DNA of 64,000 nt from G963665925 sp050596425 (lineage in GTDB: Bacteria > Bacillota > Clostridia > Peptostreptococcales > Acidaminobacteraceae). The DNA lies in contig NZ_CP192292.1 of assembly GCF_050596425.1 (NCBI RefSeq), positions 3,658,001 to 3,722,000 of the forward strand. The letters run 5' to 3'. Positions within the stretch are counted from its first letter, which is position 1. Each line of letters opens with the position of its first letter. This document shows, piece after piece, positions 27,202 through 36,501 of this stretch. The notes below the pieces were generated by a model. That model had not been told where the DNA came from. It worked only from the letters and a program-made list of their open reading frames with translations, and made no database searches. The position numbers and the translations under genes were made by a program.

Positions 27202-28578
27202 TTATCCAACCATTATGCGGCCTTCAGGATACCTATATAAAGGCTTTTTGAGTTGTCTTCTAGCCAGTGCCATTGCAATTGTCAATGGTCCCAGCCGCCC
27301 AAAAAACATTGTTATTGTAATTATAATTTTTCCAGCAAAACTAAGTTTTGATGTGATACCAAGTGAGAGTCCAACCGTACCAAAGGCAGAAATAGATTCG
27401 AAGAAAATATCCATAAAACTTAGCCCTTGTTCTGTGAAACTTAAAAATAGGGTCACAGTCAAAACAATAAACAGACCAATGCCTAAAATAGCCAGAGCCC
27501 TCATCACAGTTGCTGTCTGAAACCGTCTCCTACTAAACTCGATGTCCTCCTTACCTGTAATAACAGATATAACCAGGAGAATAACAAGGCCCATTGTTGT
27601 GGTCTTAACCCCACCCGCGGTCGAGCCTGGTGATCCACCTATAAACATGTGAATAATGGTCAAGAACTTTGTTGGCATGGTCAACTTATCCATAGGCAGG
27701 GTATTAAAGCCTGCTGTCCTTGGTGTCACTGCATGAAATAGGGAGGCAAGCGCCTTGTCACCCAGGTCAAGGTTCCCAATCGTCTCAGGATTGTTAAACT
27801 CAAATATGAACATTAAAACAAATGCCGATAAAACCAAGATGCCTGAAACGAGAAGCACAAACTTTGTATGTAAAGAGAGCATTCTACTCTTTCCAGTTGC
27901 TCGTTGGAACATATCAATAATAACAGAGAAGCCTATGCCCCCAACTGTTATTAGCATGACGATTGTAAAATTGACAAGGGGACTGCCCACAAACGGCGTT
28001 AAACTTCGTCCATGACCGATCAAATCGAATCCTGCATTACAAAAGGCTGATATGGAGTGGAATACGCTGTAGAAAACCCCAGTGCTCCAGCCGTACTCAG
28101 GTACGAATTTAAAGCCAAGCAGTATGGCACCAACACCTTCAATAATAAGGGTTGTATAGATTATGTATTTTGTCAGTCGGACGATCCCAGAAATCGTAAA
28201 CTGATTGAGGGCTTCCTGCATGATTATACGACTACGCAGTGATATTCGTTTGCCCATTAAAAAGGCCATACTGGTGGCCATGGTCATAAAGCCCAATCCA
28301 CCAATTTGAATAAGAAGCAGTATGACTGACTTTCCAAAAACAGTCCAGTAGGTGCCTGTATCAACCACCACAAGCCCTGTTACGCAAACTGCAGACGTTG
28401 CCGTGAATATGGCATTGACAAAGCCCACAGACTGCCCACTTTGAGTGGCTATAGGCAAGTTGAGCAGTATAGCCCCGATTAGTATAACTGATGCAAAGCC
28501 GAGTACAAGAACCTGTCCCGGATTGAGTTCTTTCTTCTGCATGTCTTCCGACATGGAAAATGCATTTTTAAAATCCAT
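27202..28578 (-). CDS. ktrB: Potassium transporter membrane subunit KtrB/TrkH
   Basis: 458 aa with about ten membrane segments and four pore-loop repeats of the SKT family ('TATSAVCVTGLVVVDTG', 'SISAFCNAGFDL', 'TPRTAGFNT', 'ISAFGTVGLSLG'), each with the filter glycine. The length and the C-terminal arginine-rich tail fit KtrB rather than TrkH. It takes up K+ (often Na+-coupled) across the cytoplasmic membrane and works with KtrA. First gene of ktrB-ktrA-rRNA methyltransferase. The start follows GAGGTG. Confidence 0.93.
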   Translation of the reverse strand: MDFKNAFSMSEDMQKKELNPGQVLVLGFASVILIGAILLNLPIATQSGQSVGFVNAIFTATSAVCVTGLVVVDTGTYWTVFGKSVILLLIQIGGLGFMTMATSMAFLMGKRISLRSRIIMQEALNQFTISGIVRLTKYIIYTTLIIEGVGAILLGFKFVPEYGWSTGVFYSVFHSISAFCNAGFDLIGHGRSLTPFVGSPLVNFTIVMLITVGGIGFSVIIDMFQRATGKSRMLSLHTKFVLLVSGILVLSAFVLMFIFEFNNPETIGNLDLGDKALASLFHAVTPRTAGFNTLPMDKLTMPTKFLTIIHMFIGGSPGSTAGGVKTTTMGLVILLVISVITGKEDIEFSRRRFQTATVMRALAILGIGLFIVLTVTLFLSFTEQGLSFMDIFFESISAFGTVGLSLGITSKLSFAGKIIITITMFFGRLGPLTIAMALARRQLKKPLYRYPEGRIMVG

Positions 28579-28686
28579 GCTGTCACCTCATAATTGATGC
28601 ACATGACCCCGGCGAAAACGTTAAAACATACCCGAGTCTAAAATCTTTTCTCCCCATTATAGCACAAACCTGTTAAAGATAAAAAA

Positions 28687-28725
28687 GTAAAACGGAGTTG
28701 GATTTCAACTCCGTTTTACAGTCTT
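28687..28725 (-). terminator. Terminator of the kinase/regulator operon
   Basis: Perfect 14-bp arms GTAAAACGGAGTTG (28687-28700) and CAACTCCGTTTTAC (28706-28719) with a minus-strand T6. Confidence 0.88.
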
Positions 28726-28770
28726 TTTATATCATCAATTTACCCTGACATTATGATGAAAATCAGCATT

Positions 28771-29526
28771 TTATGAACGGGTCTGTCGAATGAACCTAAT
28801 GGTGCACTGGTCAGTGCCAACATTAACAGTCACACTTTCAAAAGCAAGTGTACTCGTATTTAAATGCTGAGCCACGAGGGCTTGCACTTTTGAAGCTCGA
28901 TCCCTAAAGAAAACACTTCTATTATACTCTACCATGTTCTCATTTTGATTGTTTGAAAGAAGTGCCAGCTCATATTTAGTCAACGTGCCTATAAGGATTA
29001 TTTCCAGTTCACTCTCATCAGTTTTAAATCGAATGTCCATTGGACCTTTTCCCGTTTCCTTTTTGATAAATGAAGTTAAATCCGTCTTCAGTCCATTAAG
29101 ACTTTCTGGTTCAAAGTATTGTTGTCCAAATTCAGAGTCCATAGCTGCTATGGTTGATACGGCCCTTCCAATAACCTCCATCAGAGCTTTGACATCAACA
29201 GGTTTTAAGACATAATCAAGTATTCCCACTTTGACCGTATCTAGAATCGTTTCTTTATCTGATAAGGCTGTCAATACAATAATGGGCACCGTCTTATTGA
29301 TACTTCTAATCTTTTTTGCTAGGTCCACACCACTTAATTTGGGCATTCGTAAGTCTGTAATAACCAGGTCTGGTTGAAGGGATTGAAACTTTTCATATCC
29401 CTGGTCTCCATTCTCAGCCAGATAGAGGCGACCAACCCGTCTTGACAAATAGTCTGCCAATTCTTCCCTATGAATGAGATCATCTTCTACATAAAGCACC
29501 TTGAGTTTCCTTAGTAATTCTTCCAT
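28771..29526 (-). CDS. Response regulator with MpsC-like (DUF2294) output domain
   Basis: 251 aa. The receiver domain (about 1-125) has the acidic pair in 'LYVEDD', phosphoacceptor Asp58 in 'LVITDLRMP', Thr in 'IIVLTALS' and the conserved Lys in 'YVLKPVD'. The C-terminal part (about 140-250) is not a DNA-binding domain. It begins 'LKTDLTSFIKKETGKGPMDI' and ends with a beta-rich stretch, the pattern of DUF2294/MpsC, a small domain linked to an Na+-translocating membrane-potential system. That match is from memory of the KxxGKGP signature. Its ATG overlaps the kinase stop (TAATG), so the two are translationally coupled. Confidence 0.8.
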   Translation of the reverse strand: MEELLRKLKVLYVEDDLIHREELADYLSRRVGRLYLAENGDQGYEKFQSLQPDLVITDLRMPKLSGVDLAKKIRSINKTVPIIVLTALSDKETILDTVKVGILDYVLKPVDVKALMEVIGRAVSTIAAMDSEFGQQYFEPESLNGLKTDLTSFIKKETGKGPMDIRFKTDESELEIILIGTLTKYELALLSNNQNENMVEYNRSVFFRDRASKVQALVAQHLNTSTLAFESVTVNVGTDQCTIRFIRQTRS

Positions 29527-31763
29527 TACCGTCCCCCCTGAATATATCTTGGTAACTTAACTGTGAATATCAAGCCCTTATCTCCTTTAGTAGCCGAAAT
29601 ATCACCCATAAATTTTGATTCTACAATCATCCGGCTCATGTAAAGACCAATGCCCGTCCCACCAACTTCAGATTTTGTGGTAAAATAGGGCTCAAAAAGC
29701 ATATCCATTTTATCATCTTTTATTCCACCAGCATTGTCTTCAACAATTATAATCACAGCATCCTTGTCCTCTTTAACTGAAACACGAATCCACTTTTCTC
29801 CGTTTTTGTTTTCAAAGGCGTCCAGAGCATTTCCGAACAAGTTGAGAAACACTTGGGCAAGCTGATTTGGATAGCCATATATAGGTGCCAGTGGCTGGTC
29901 ATCATCAATAGACAAATTCACAGACTGAATTCTGAGTCTGTCATCAAGCATATCAGTCACTTGTTTAATGCCGTCCACTAGATCAAACTTTTCCTTATGC
30001 TCTTTGGGTTTGAAGAAATATCTAAACTCATCAATAATTTTAGACATTCTCTGTATGACATCTTGCGACTTTGTGATTTGTTTTTTAAAGTAGGCTTCAT
30101 CTAAAGTGTCTGTCTCATAAGCATCCTCTAAATTTGAAAGCATCAAGTTCAAACTGCTAAGTGGTTGTCGCCATTGATGGGCAATATTGGCAACCATCTC
30201 CCCAACAGCTGCCATTCTATTCTTGTATATAACCAGAGCCCTATGGCGTTCAATTTCTTCCTTTTGCGCCTCTCGCTCAGTGATGTCACGGGCAATAAGC
30301 ATGATGTAACTTGTGTTTTGAAATTCAAATTGTCGTCCATTGATTTCAACCGCAATGACCTCATCACCAGATGTCTTAAGAACTGTATTATATTGAACAG
30401 CGCCCTGCTCTGACATTTTTCCAATGTACTCTTCCATACTGTCACGATCATAAGCGGCATCAATATCTTCTATACGCATGCCCGTTAAGAGTTCTCGGTT
30501 CATTTTGAGTCTTCTGCAGGCGGTATCATTAACATCTGTGAGTCGCAAACTACGGTCTTCAAACCGCTCCAGTACAAAGGTTAAATCAACACCTGCATTA
30601 AAGAGGGTTCGAAACCGTCTTTTATTCTGGTTTAATGCTATTTCCAGTTCTTTACGCTGTTCTATGTCAGCTTCAAGTTCTTTATTGAGCTTATTGAGTC
30701 TATCCACATAATTATGCTCGATTTGAAGCTGGTCTAGGTTTCTTTTCATGTTGAGGACGTAAATGGTCATAAAAATAAACAAAATAGGTATAGCCCCTAC
30801 CATAACCATGCTTGTGTATAAATGTTTATTGACAATCCCAACAAGTTCTCGGTAGTCCATAGACACATTGACAATCCAGAAGTCTTGTCCCACTTGAGCA
30901 GGGAAAAAACCATTGAATTTTTTCACCCTTTTTTTCACTTCATCTGTGTCCCACCAGTAAGAATGATAAATGCCTATGCCCGGTTTCCCCTGCTTTTGAA
31001 TCTCAACCAGAGCCTCAAGCTCGGACCAGTCATCATCAGGATAGGCCGACTTACGTGCTATCATCACATTCTGCCCAATATCTTCAGAGCTTGGGTGCAT
31101 GATCAGGACACCATTTGAATCCTTTAGGGAAGCGTAGCCCTTGTCTCCCACCTTAAACTGCTGAACATACTCCTGATATAGGTGCTCCAAAGATATAACG
31201 ATCCTTATAATACCAAAGGGTTCGTTCTCTATATTTACTGGCTGTAAAATATCGAGATACATTTTGCCGTCTTCAGCCTGCAGGGCCTTGCCTGTATAGG
31301 TCTTTACAATCTTATTTGGAATTTCTGGATCATGGAGTTTGGAAACATCAGAATCGCTGTGATGGGCATTGACAAAACTCTCTTGAATTTTCCCATCTGG
31401 CTGTATCCACTGGACCACGTAGACATCTCCCTGCTGGACGTCCAGATAGTTCTTTAAAAGAGGCTTTATTATGTCCACTCGATAATTTTGTACCCCGACC
31501 GTGTTGATTTGATCCTTGACCAGATTGCTCAGTATTTTGGCATCCTCTTCTTTATTGCCTATAACATTGGTCAGCGACTGGGCTATGGACTCGGCCAGTG
31601 TCAGCATTTGATACTGCTCCCGCTCAATGAGGCTATCACGAAAGGCAATATAGTTCTTAACCGATGCCCCGATGACAACACTTATAAAGACCACCCCAAT
31701 AATTGCAATGGTTATATAGGTGGACTGTATCCTTTTTCTAAACCTCATAATTTTGTTATCCAT
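29526..31763 (-). CDS. Sensor histidine kinase, dCache-PAS-HisKA-HATPase
   Basis: 745 aa. TM1 (about 12-33), a large extracellular double-Cache sensor (about 40-310, 'GDKGYASLKDSNGVLIMHPS'), TM2 (about 317-337), a coiled coil, a PAS domain (about 381-496), then the kinase core. The phosphoacceptor is His529 in 'NIAHQWRQPLSSLNLM', typical of the HWRQP-type kinases that pair with stand-alone response regulators. ATP-binding boxes are 'FLNLFGNALDAFEN' (N), 'IIVEDNAGGI' (G1) and 'TTKSEVGGTGIGLYMS' (F/G2). Start at 31763 follows GGGGGAAGC. The sensor probably binds a small organic ligand; the neighbouring citrate transporter makes a carboxylate possible, but this is speculation. Confidence 0.92.
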   Translation of the reverse strand: MDNKIMRFRKRIQSTYITIAIIGVVFISVVIGASVKNYIAFRDSLIEREQYQMLTLAESIAQSLTNVIGNKEEDAKILSNLVKDQINTVGVQNYRVDIIKPLLKNYLDVQQGDVYVVQWIQPDGKIQESFVNAHHSDSDVSKLHDPEIPNKIVKTYTGKALQAEDGKMYLDILQPVNIENEPFGIIRIVISLEHLYQEYVQQFKVGDKGYASLKDSNGVLIMHPSSEDIGQNVMIARKSAYPDDDWSELEALVEIQKQGKPGIGIYHSYWWDTDEVKKRVKKFNGFFPAQVGQDFWIVNVSMDYRELVGIVNKHLYTSMVMVGAIPILFIFMTIYVLNMKRNLDQLQIEHNYVDRLNKLNKELEADIEQRKELEIALNQNKRRFRTLFNAGVDLTFVLERFEDRSLRLTDVNDTACRRLKMNRELLTGMRIEDIDAAYDRDSMEEYIGKMSEQGAVQYNTVLKTSGDEVIAVEINGRQFEFQNTSYIMLIARDITEREAQKEEIERHRALVIYKNRMAAVGEMVANIAHQWRQPLSSLNLMLSNLEDAYETDTLDEAYFKKQITKSQDVIQRMSKIIDEFRYFFKPKEHKEKFDLVDGIKQVTDMLDDRLRIQSVNLSIDDDQPLAPIYGYPNQLAQVFLNLFGNALDAFENKNGEKWIRVSVKEDKDAVIIIVEDNAGGIKDDKMDMLFEPYFTTKSEVGGTGIGLYMSRMIVESKFMGDISATKGDKGLIFTVKLPRYIQGGR

Positions 31764-31830
31764 ACGCTTCCCCCGCAGCCACGTCCCTAATACTGTATTA
31801 TTTGTAAAATATTCAATTAATTTTAAACGC

Positions 31831-31862
31831 CCAAAACCGCCCGAGTTCACGGGCGGTTTTGG
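31831..31862 (-). terminator. tctA-side terminator
   Basis: Perfect 12-bp arms CCAAAACCGCCC and GGGCGGTTTTGG around an 8-base loop, downstream of tctA. The rest of the 31764-32041 gap shows nothing else I can name. Confidence 0.7.
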
Positions 31863-32041
31863 CTGTTGTCGTTGTCAACAGATATTGAAGTGTTTATTCT
31901 TTTACTATTTTACTTGAGACACATATAAAAATAAAGTTCCAGACCATCACTATACCACATAATTTTCTAATACTTATGTCACATTATATGGTTCAGGCAA
32001 TAGTCGCATACACTTTTCATCAAGTGTCTTAATCTTATCAT

Positions 32042-33553
32042 CTAGCTTGCTTTTGCCATTTTTTCTTCTGTCTTTTTCGTAAAAGCAGATTTGATAAATG
32101 GGAATGCCACAGAACCCACTGTCAAGGCAATAAGAGATAGGGCTAGACCTGACCCAACAAAAATACCAAGACTGCCGTCTGAAATTCTAATGGCTTGACG
32201 GAAGGACTGTTCCATTGTGCCACCAACGATACATGCAAGAATCATTGGAGCTGTTGGAATATCGACCTTCTTCATCAGGTAGCCTGCTAGACCAAATAGA
32301 ACAAGTAAGTAAAACTCAACTGGACTGTTAGAAATCGCATAAGCCCCTACAAACGATAGACCTAGAACGATTGGATACAGAATTTTAGCTGGTATTGCAA
32401 GCACGCGTACCAGTATCCCAGCCAGTGGGATGTTCACCACTGCAAGAATCAGGTTGCCTATAAACATGGATGCAATCAGACCCCAAGCAATATCAGGATG
32501 CTGAGTGAAAAGCAGTGGTCCTGGTTGAATACCAAGCATAAGCAGGGCACCCATCATAACAGCTGTTGTACCAGACCCTGGGATCCCAAGCGTCAGCATT
32601 GGAATGAGAGCGCCTACAGAAGCCGCATTATTTGCAGATTCTGGCGCGGCTAGACCTTCAATGGCTCCCTCGCCAAATTCTTCTGGATGGCTAGACATTT
32701 GTTTTTCATTGTTGTAGGCCATTAAAGATGCCATGGTTCCACCTGCACCCGGTAGGGCACCAATGATAAAACCAAGAGGGGCACTTCTAAGGATTGGCCA
32801 CTTGCTTCTTAGCCACTCTTCCTTTGAAATCCAAATACGACCAAACTCTGTTTGAGCCTTCTTCTGTCCCTTTAATAGGGCACTAAAGCTTTTGAACACT
32901 TCTCCAAGTGCATATATACCTATAATGACGATAAGAAAATCAATGCCTGTTTGCAGTTCTAAAACGCCAAATGTGAATCTTTTAATACCTGACATGGCAT
33001 CGATGCCCACAGTTGCTATCATAAGTCCAAGCACCATGGAAATGAAGCCCTTTAGCATTTTACCCTTTGACATAGACGCCGTCATAGACAGGGCCGTTAC
33101 CATAAGTAAGAAATACTCTGCTGGTCCAAATTTTAATGCAAATCTTGAAACAGGCGTCGCTAGAACAACCATGAAGACCGCCGCAATAAGACCCCCAATA
33201 AAAGAGGCGATGGCAGAAATGGCAAGCGCTGATTCCGCTTTGCCCTTCATAGCCATTGGGTAACCATCAAAAGTTGCAGCTAGGGCTGCACCATCACCTG
33301 GTGTGTTTATCAGGATAGAGGATCTTGATCCCCCAAACATGGCCCCATAATAAATACCTGTCATTGTTATAAGTGCAGCTGTTGGTCCCATAGTGAATGT
33401 TATGGGCAGAAGAACCGCAACGCCCGTTGCCGGTCCCAGTCCAGGCAACATACCAACAATGGTTCCCAGAACACCACCAAGTGTTACAAGGAGCAAATGA
33501 TATGGCTGGAGGGCAATGGAAAACCCGTGTAATAAACTCGATAATACTTCCAC
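32042..33553 (-). CDS. tctA: Tripartite tricarboxylate transporter, large membrane subunit
   Basis: 503 aa with about twelve membrane segments. TctA signatures are 'GGVLGTIVGMLPGLGPATGV', 'SSILINTPGDGAALAATFDG' and 'GFIIGALPGAGGTMASLMAY'. With TctB and the periplasmic-type binding protein TctC it forms a secondary transporter for tricarboxylates such as citrate, driven by ion gradients. The start is GTG at 33553 after AGGGGG. The preceding tctB stop is 15 bases away. Confidence 0.95.
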   Translation of the reverse strand: MEVLSSLLHGFSIALQPYHLLLVTLGGVLGTIVGMLPGLGPATGVAVLLPITFTMGPTAALITMTGIYYGAMFGGSRSSILINTPGDGAALAATFDGYPMAMKGKAESALAISAIASFIGGLIAAVFMVVLATPVSRFALKFGPAEYFLLMVTALSMTASMSKGKMLKGFISMVLGLMIATVGIDAMSGIKRFTFGVLELQTGIDFLIVIIGIYALGEVFKSFSALLKGQKKAQTEFGRIWISKEEWLRSKWPILRSAPLGFIIGALPGAGGTMASLMAYNNEKQMSSHPEEFGEGAIEGLAAPESANNAASVGALIPMLTLGIPGSGTTAVMMGALLMLGIQPGPLLFTQHPDIAWGLIASMFIGNLILAVVNIPLAGILVRVLAIPAKILYPIVLGLSFVGAYAISNSPVEFYLLVLFGLAGYLMKKVDIPTAPMILACIVGGTMEQSFRQAIRISDGSLGIFVGSGLALSLIALTVGSVAFPFIKSAFTKKTEEKMAKAS

Positions 33554-33568
33554 AGTATAGACCCCCTA

Positions 33569-34090
33569 CTAAAATCCTACGTATGGCATTTTCGGAAGCG
33601 GAATGCCAAGTGCATTTGTGAACAGCAGATAAATTCCAACACTGAAAAGGACTGCTATAATAATATTTTTTACGACTGCCTTGCGGTCAGTCAGCATTAA
33701 CATGGCTAGCATAAAACCAAGTGTTGAAAGGACAAACCCAAGATGTTCAAACACAAGAGCATAAACAACGCCTGCCACACACGTATAGGCAATCATATGG
33801 TTTATCTGCTTATCTTGGTCACTTGCATTTTTCAACTGTTTAATGGATTCGATGCTCTTTTTGATGTCGCTTCTAATAACTTGTACGATGCCGAAAATCA
33901 CCAGCATGGATCCCAACCCAATAGGAAAATATAGCGGAGCCAAAGGGTCACCAATGGCACTTCGTTTCAGGTTAAAAGTCATGATGAGATAAACGAGACC
34001 AAAAGCAGCAACGACAAATCCCATCAAGGCATTGTAATCCGGCTTGAATGATGCTTTTTGAGACTCCACTTTAGCTGATTTTGTAGTCAA
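33569..34090 (-). CDS. tctB: Tripartite tricarboxylate transporter, small membrane subunit
   Basis: 173 aa with four predicted membrane helices, the expected TctB size and topology ('FGLVYLIMTFNLKRSAIGDP', 'LAPLYFPIGLGSMLVIFGIV'). The C terminus 'GIPLPKMPYVGF' is a family mark. Its start is TTG at 34090 with AAGGAGG eight bases upstream and no suitable ATG nearby. Located between tctC and tctA in the usual order. Confidence 0.9.
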   Translation of the reverse strand: MTTKSAKVESQKASFKPDYNALMGFVVAAFGLVYLIMTFNLKRSAIGDPLAPLYFPIGLGSMLVIFGIVQVIRSDIKKSIESIKQLKNASDQDKQINHMIAYTCVAGVVYALVFEHLGFVLSTLGFMLAMLMLTDRKAVVKNIIIAVLFSVGIYLLFTNALGIPLPKMPYVGF

Positions 34091-34152
34091 TGTCTTTCCT
34101 CCTTAAAAATTAAAGATAAGCGACCCCACCCCATGATGGGGTCGCAGTTTCA

Positions 34153-35172
34153 TTAGTTAGAAAGCATACCTATATCTTCTAGGATGCCCTTGTATTCTTC
34201 GTTTGTCTTGTCTAGGAATGCCTTAAAATCAGAGCTGTTTAGATAGATTGAGTCCCAGCCATTTTTAGCGAGCGCGTCTTTCCATCCTTCAGTTTCAACC
34301 ATTTGGCCTAGCTTTTCTTCCCAGTACTTTACAGCGTGTTCTGGCATGTTTGGAGGTCCAAAAATACCTCTCCAGTTGATAAATGTTGCATCAATACCTT
34401 GCTCCTGTACTGTTGGAATTTCTGCCATAGTGCCCTCGCCTACACGCTTGTCAGCAGTGTGTGCCAGCACTCTTAGGTCACCTGATTCAATAAGACCTTC
34501 AACATCACCAAGACCTGTCGATAGTAAGTCAACATGTCCACCTAGAACCTGTGCAGTTGCCCCACCATCTTGGAATGATACATAGTCAATGTCTTTAACA
34601 TTTTCAATACCTGCCGCTTTAGCGATCATGAGAAACTGAATGTGGTCCATAGAACCAACCGCTGAAGCACCACCGATTTTCACACTCTTTGGATCAGCCT
34701 TTAATGCATCAATGACTTCATTGATTGATTGGAACTTAGAATCCTTAGCAACAACAAATGCTCCGTAATCTGCAATAAGTCTTGCAAGAGGTGTTGTGTC
34801 CTCATAACTGTATTCTGATGAACCATTCAGATTAATCAGAAGCAGTGGCGGAGAATACACAGAGATTGTGTCGTCTTCACCGTCTTTAGTTTGTAGATAT
34901 GATAGCGTTACGCCACCACCGCCACCCGGTTTGTTTGTAACAGGCATTGCTACATCTACAAGACCTTCGTCTGCAAGCACTTTGGCTGTTGTACGGATTG
35001 TTAAATCCCAACCGCCACCTGCGCCACCTGGACATACAAGATCCATGTTTCCTGATGGATAGGCATCTGCATCCCCTGAACCCGCACTCTCATTTGCTGG
35101 TGCTGCACAACCAGTTAGTAGCGCTGCTGTCGTCATGACAAGCAGTGCACGCTTCATCCACTTTTTGATCAT
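34153..35172 (-). CDS. tctC: Tripartite tricarboxylate transporter solute-binding lipoprotein
   Basis: 339 aa. The signal peptide ends in the lipobox LTGCAAP, so the binding protein is lipid-anchored outside the membrane, as expected in a Gram-positive. Bug/TctC fold marks are 'NMDLVCPGGAGGGWDLTIRT', 'VTNKPGGGGGVTLSYL' and 'VKIGGASAVGSMDHIQF'. It is expected to capture citrate or a related carboxylate and deliver it to TctAB. The start at 35172 follows AGGGGGAG. The gene lies downstream of gntR and the citrate lyase operon. Confidence 0.93.
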   Translation of the reverse strand: MIKKWMKRALLVMTTAALLTGCAAPANESAGSGDADAYPSGNMDLVCPGGAGGGWDLTIRTTAKVLADEGLVDVAMPVTNKPGGGGGVTLSYLQTKDGEDDTISVYSPPLLLINLNGSSEYSYEDTTPLARLIADYGAFVVAKDSKFQSINEVIDALKADPKSVKIGGASAVGSMDHIQFLMIAKAAGIENVKDIDYVSFQDGGATAQVLGGHVDLLSTGLGDVEGLIESGDLRVLAHTADKRVGEGTMAEIPTVQEQGIDATFINWRGIFGPPNMPEHAVKYWEEKLGQMVETEGWKDALAKNGWDSIYLNSSDFKAFLDKTNEEYKGILEDIGMLSN

Positions 35173-35200
35173 TTTAACTCCCCCTTGTTTAGGTTCCACT

Positions 35201-35233
35201 TTTGCATGACCCTAACACCACTGGGCATGCAAA
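35201..35233. promoter_or_regulatory. Inverted repeat upstream of tctC
   Basis: TTTGCATG (35201-35208) and CATGCAAA (35226-35233), with an extra ACCC/GGG(C) pairing inside. It sits between the gntR terminator and tctC, where a tctC operator would be expected. Confidence 0.4.
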
Positions 35234-35238
35234 TTATA

Positions 35239-35258
35239 AAAAAATCCTTTGGATTTTT
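35239..35258 (-). terminator. gntR terminator
   Basis: AAAATCC TTT GGATTTT hairpin with minus-strand T run, between gntR and tctC. Short stem, so probably leaky. Confidence 0.5.
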
Positions 35259-35273
35259 ACACGATGTTATTGC

Positions 35274-35951
35274 TTAAAACAATTCTCTCAATATGACATC
35301 CAGCGATCTTTCAAGATGGGCGTCATTGAGTGTTACGGCTTTGACAACATCTCCAGCCTTGATGGCTTCTAAAATCAGTTGATGTTCCTGTGCCACTTCT
35401 TTACGTCTGCTCTCTTTTGATGCGGATATGCGTCTAAATCTGAAAACATATTCCTTGATTTGGCTAAGAACTGTTGAAACCCTCGGCATTTGAGCCACTT
35501 CATGAAGAATGCCATTAAAGGTTTCATAATGGTCCATGATTTCACTGACAGCCTCGCTCTTTACATCTTGTCTTGAAATGTCCATGACATTTTCAAGGCG
35601 GACAAGGTCGGCAGAGCCAATGTTTTTAACCACTTCTTCCAGGATGAGGGCTTCAAGAGATTTTCTGATTTTGTAAACTTCAACCACATCTGATTTCGTG
35701 ATGCCTGAAACCACCACGCCTGTGCGGGGGATGTATTCCACACGACCTTCTGTTTCCAGTCTTCTTAAAGCTTCACGAACCGGTGTGCGGCTCACTCGAA
35801 AGGCCTCAGCAAATGTTTTTTCAACAATCCGTTCTCCAACAGCCAGCTTGCCATCGAGAATGGCCTGTTTAATAGCCAGATAGATTGTTTCACGTATTGT
35901 TTTGCTGCCACTAAAATCTAAGTCCCCTGCAATGAGTTCTGGATTAAGCAT
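35274..35951 (-). CDS. GntR-family (FCD) regulator of the citrate locus
   Basis: 225 aa. The N-terminal winged helix (about 15-80) has 'LAVGERIVEKTFAEAFRVSR' and TPVREALRRLETEGRVEYIP, the GntR signature. The all-helical C-terminal domain (about 90-220) is of the FCD type with the metal/ligand pattern 'HYETFNGILHEVA' and 'EHQLILEAIKAGD'. FCD regulators usually respond to carboxylates, so citrate is a reasonable effector. The gene overlaps the end of citX and follows GGGAGGTG, placing it inside the cit operon. A GTATAC-centred palindrome before citG is its probable operator. Confidence 0.9.
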   Translation of the reverse strand: MLNPELIAGDLDFSGSKTIRETIYLAIKQAILDGKLAVGERIVEKTFAEAFRVSRTPVREALRRLETEGRVEYIPRTGVVVSGITKSDVVEVYKIRKSLEALILEEVVKNIGSADLVRLENVMDISRQDVKSEAVSEIMDHYETFNGILHEVAQMPRVSTVLSQIKEYVFRFRRISASKESRRKEVAQEHQLILEAIKAGDVVKAVTLNDAHLERSLDVILRELF

Positions 35952-36501
35952 GTGTTGTCACCTCCCAAGGTGATTTGTTTTGGTCACTTGAATAATATGC
36001 ATCAACCATCTTGTCAATCTTCTTGTGCAAGTCCTTGTAATCATGCTTCTGGCTTCTCGCACACATATGCGCTGGTTCATTACATATAAAACATCTTCTA
36101 GGCAGGCCACCTGTGTTTTCCCTGTGAAGGGGACGCAGGTCTTCATTTAAAACATCAAAGTCAAATAATCTGCCTAGGGGATGGGTCTCTTCCAATTCCA
36201 CCGCCCAAGACTTTAAGGAAATGGGAGGCGTGTCAATGACCCAGCAAGCTTCTGGACCATCATCCGTTATGCTTGTTTCATGCTTGAGAACATTCACACG
36301 CCTGGAGGAGAGAAGTTTGTTCATACTTTTTAGACCCTCATCAAAGGCCTTCAAGGCACTTTTAGTCTTTTTATAGGCACCAGGGATATTCATAGTTAGT
36401 GCTAGAATTGTTCCTTGGTATATTTCATTAAATTGTTTATATTTCTTAGAGCGATTTTCTCTTGCTTTAAGAATTTTCAGTGCTTTTTCTGTTGACACCA
36501 T
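35944..36501 (-). CDS. citX: Apo-citrate lyase phosphoribosyl-dephospho-CoA transferase
   Basis: 185 aa. Attaches the prosthetic group made by CitG to the acyl carrier subunit CitD. The family signature is visible at the C terminus: 'RRCFICNEPAHMCARSQKHD' (about 134-153). 'HPLGRLFDFDVL' is a second conserved block. The start overlaps the citF end by 35 bases and its stop overlaps gntR, consistent with a tight operon. A separate citG encodes the matching triphosphoribosyl synthase. Confidence 0.9.
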   Translation of the reverse strand: MVSTEKALKILKARENRSKKYKQFNEIYQGTILALTMNIPGAYKKTKSALKAFDEGLKSMNKLLSSRRVNVLKHETSITDDGPEACWVIDTPPISLKSWAVELEETHPLGRLFDFDVLNEDLRPLHRENTGGLPRRCFICNEPAHMCARSQKHDYKDLHKKIDKMVDAYYSSDQNKSPWEVTTHA

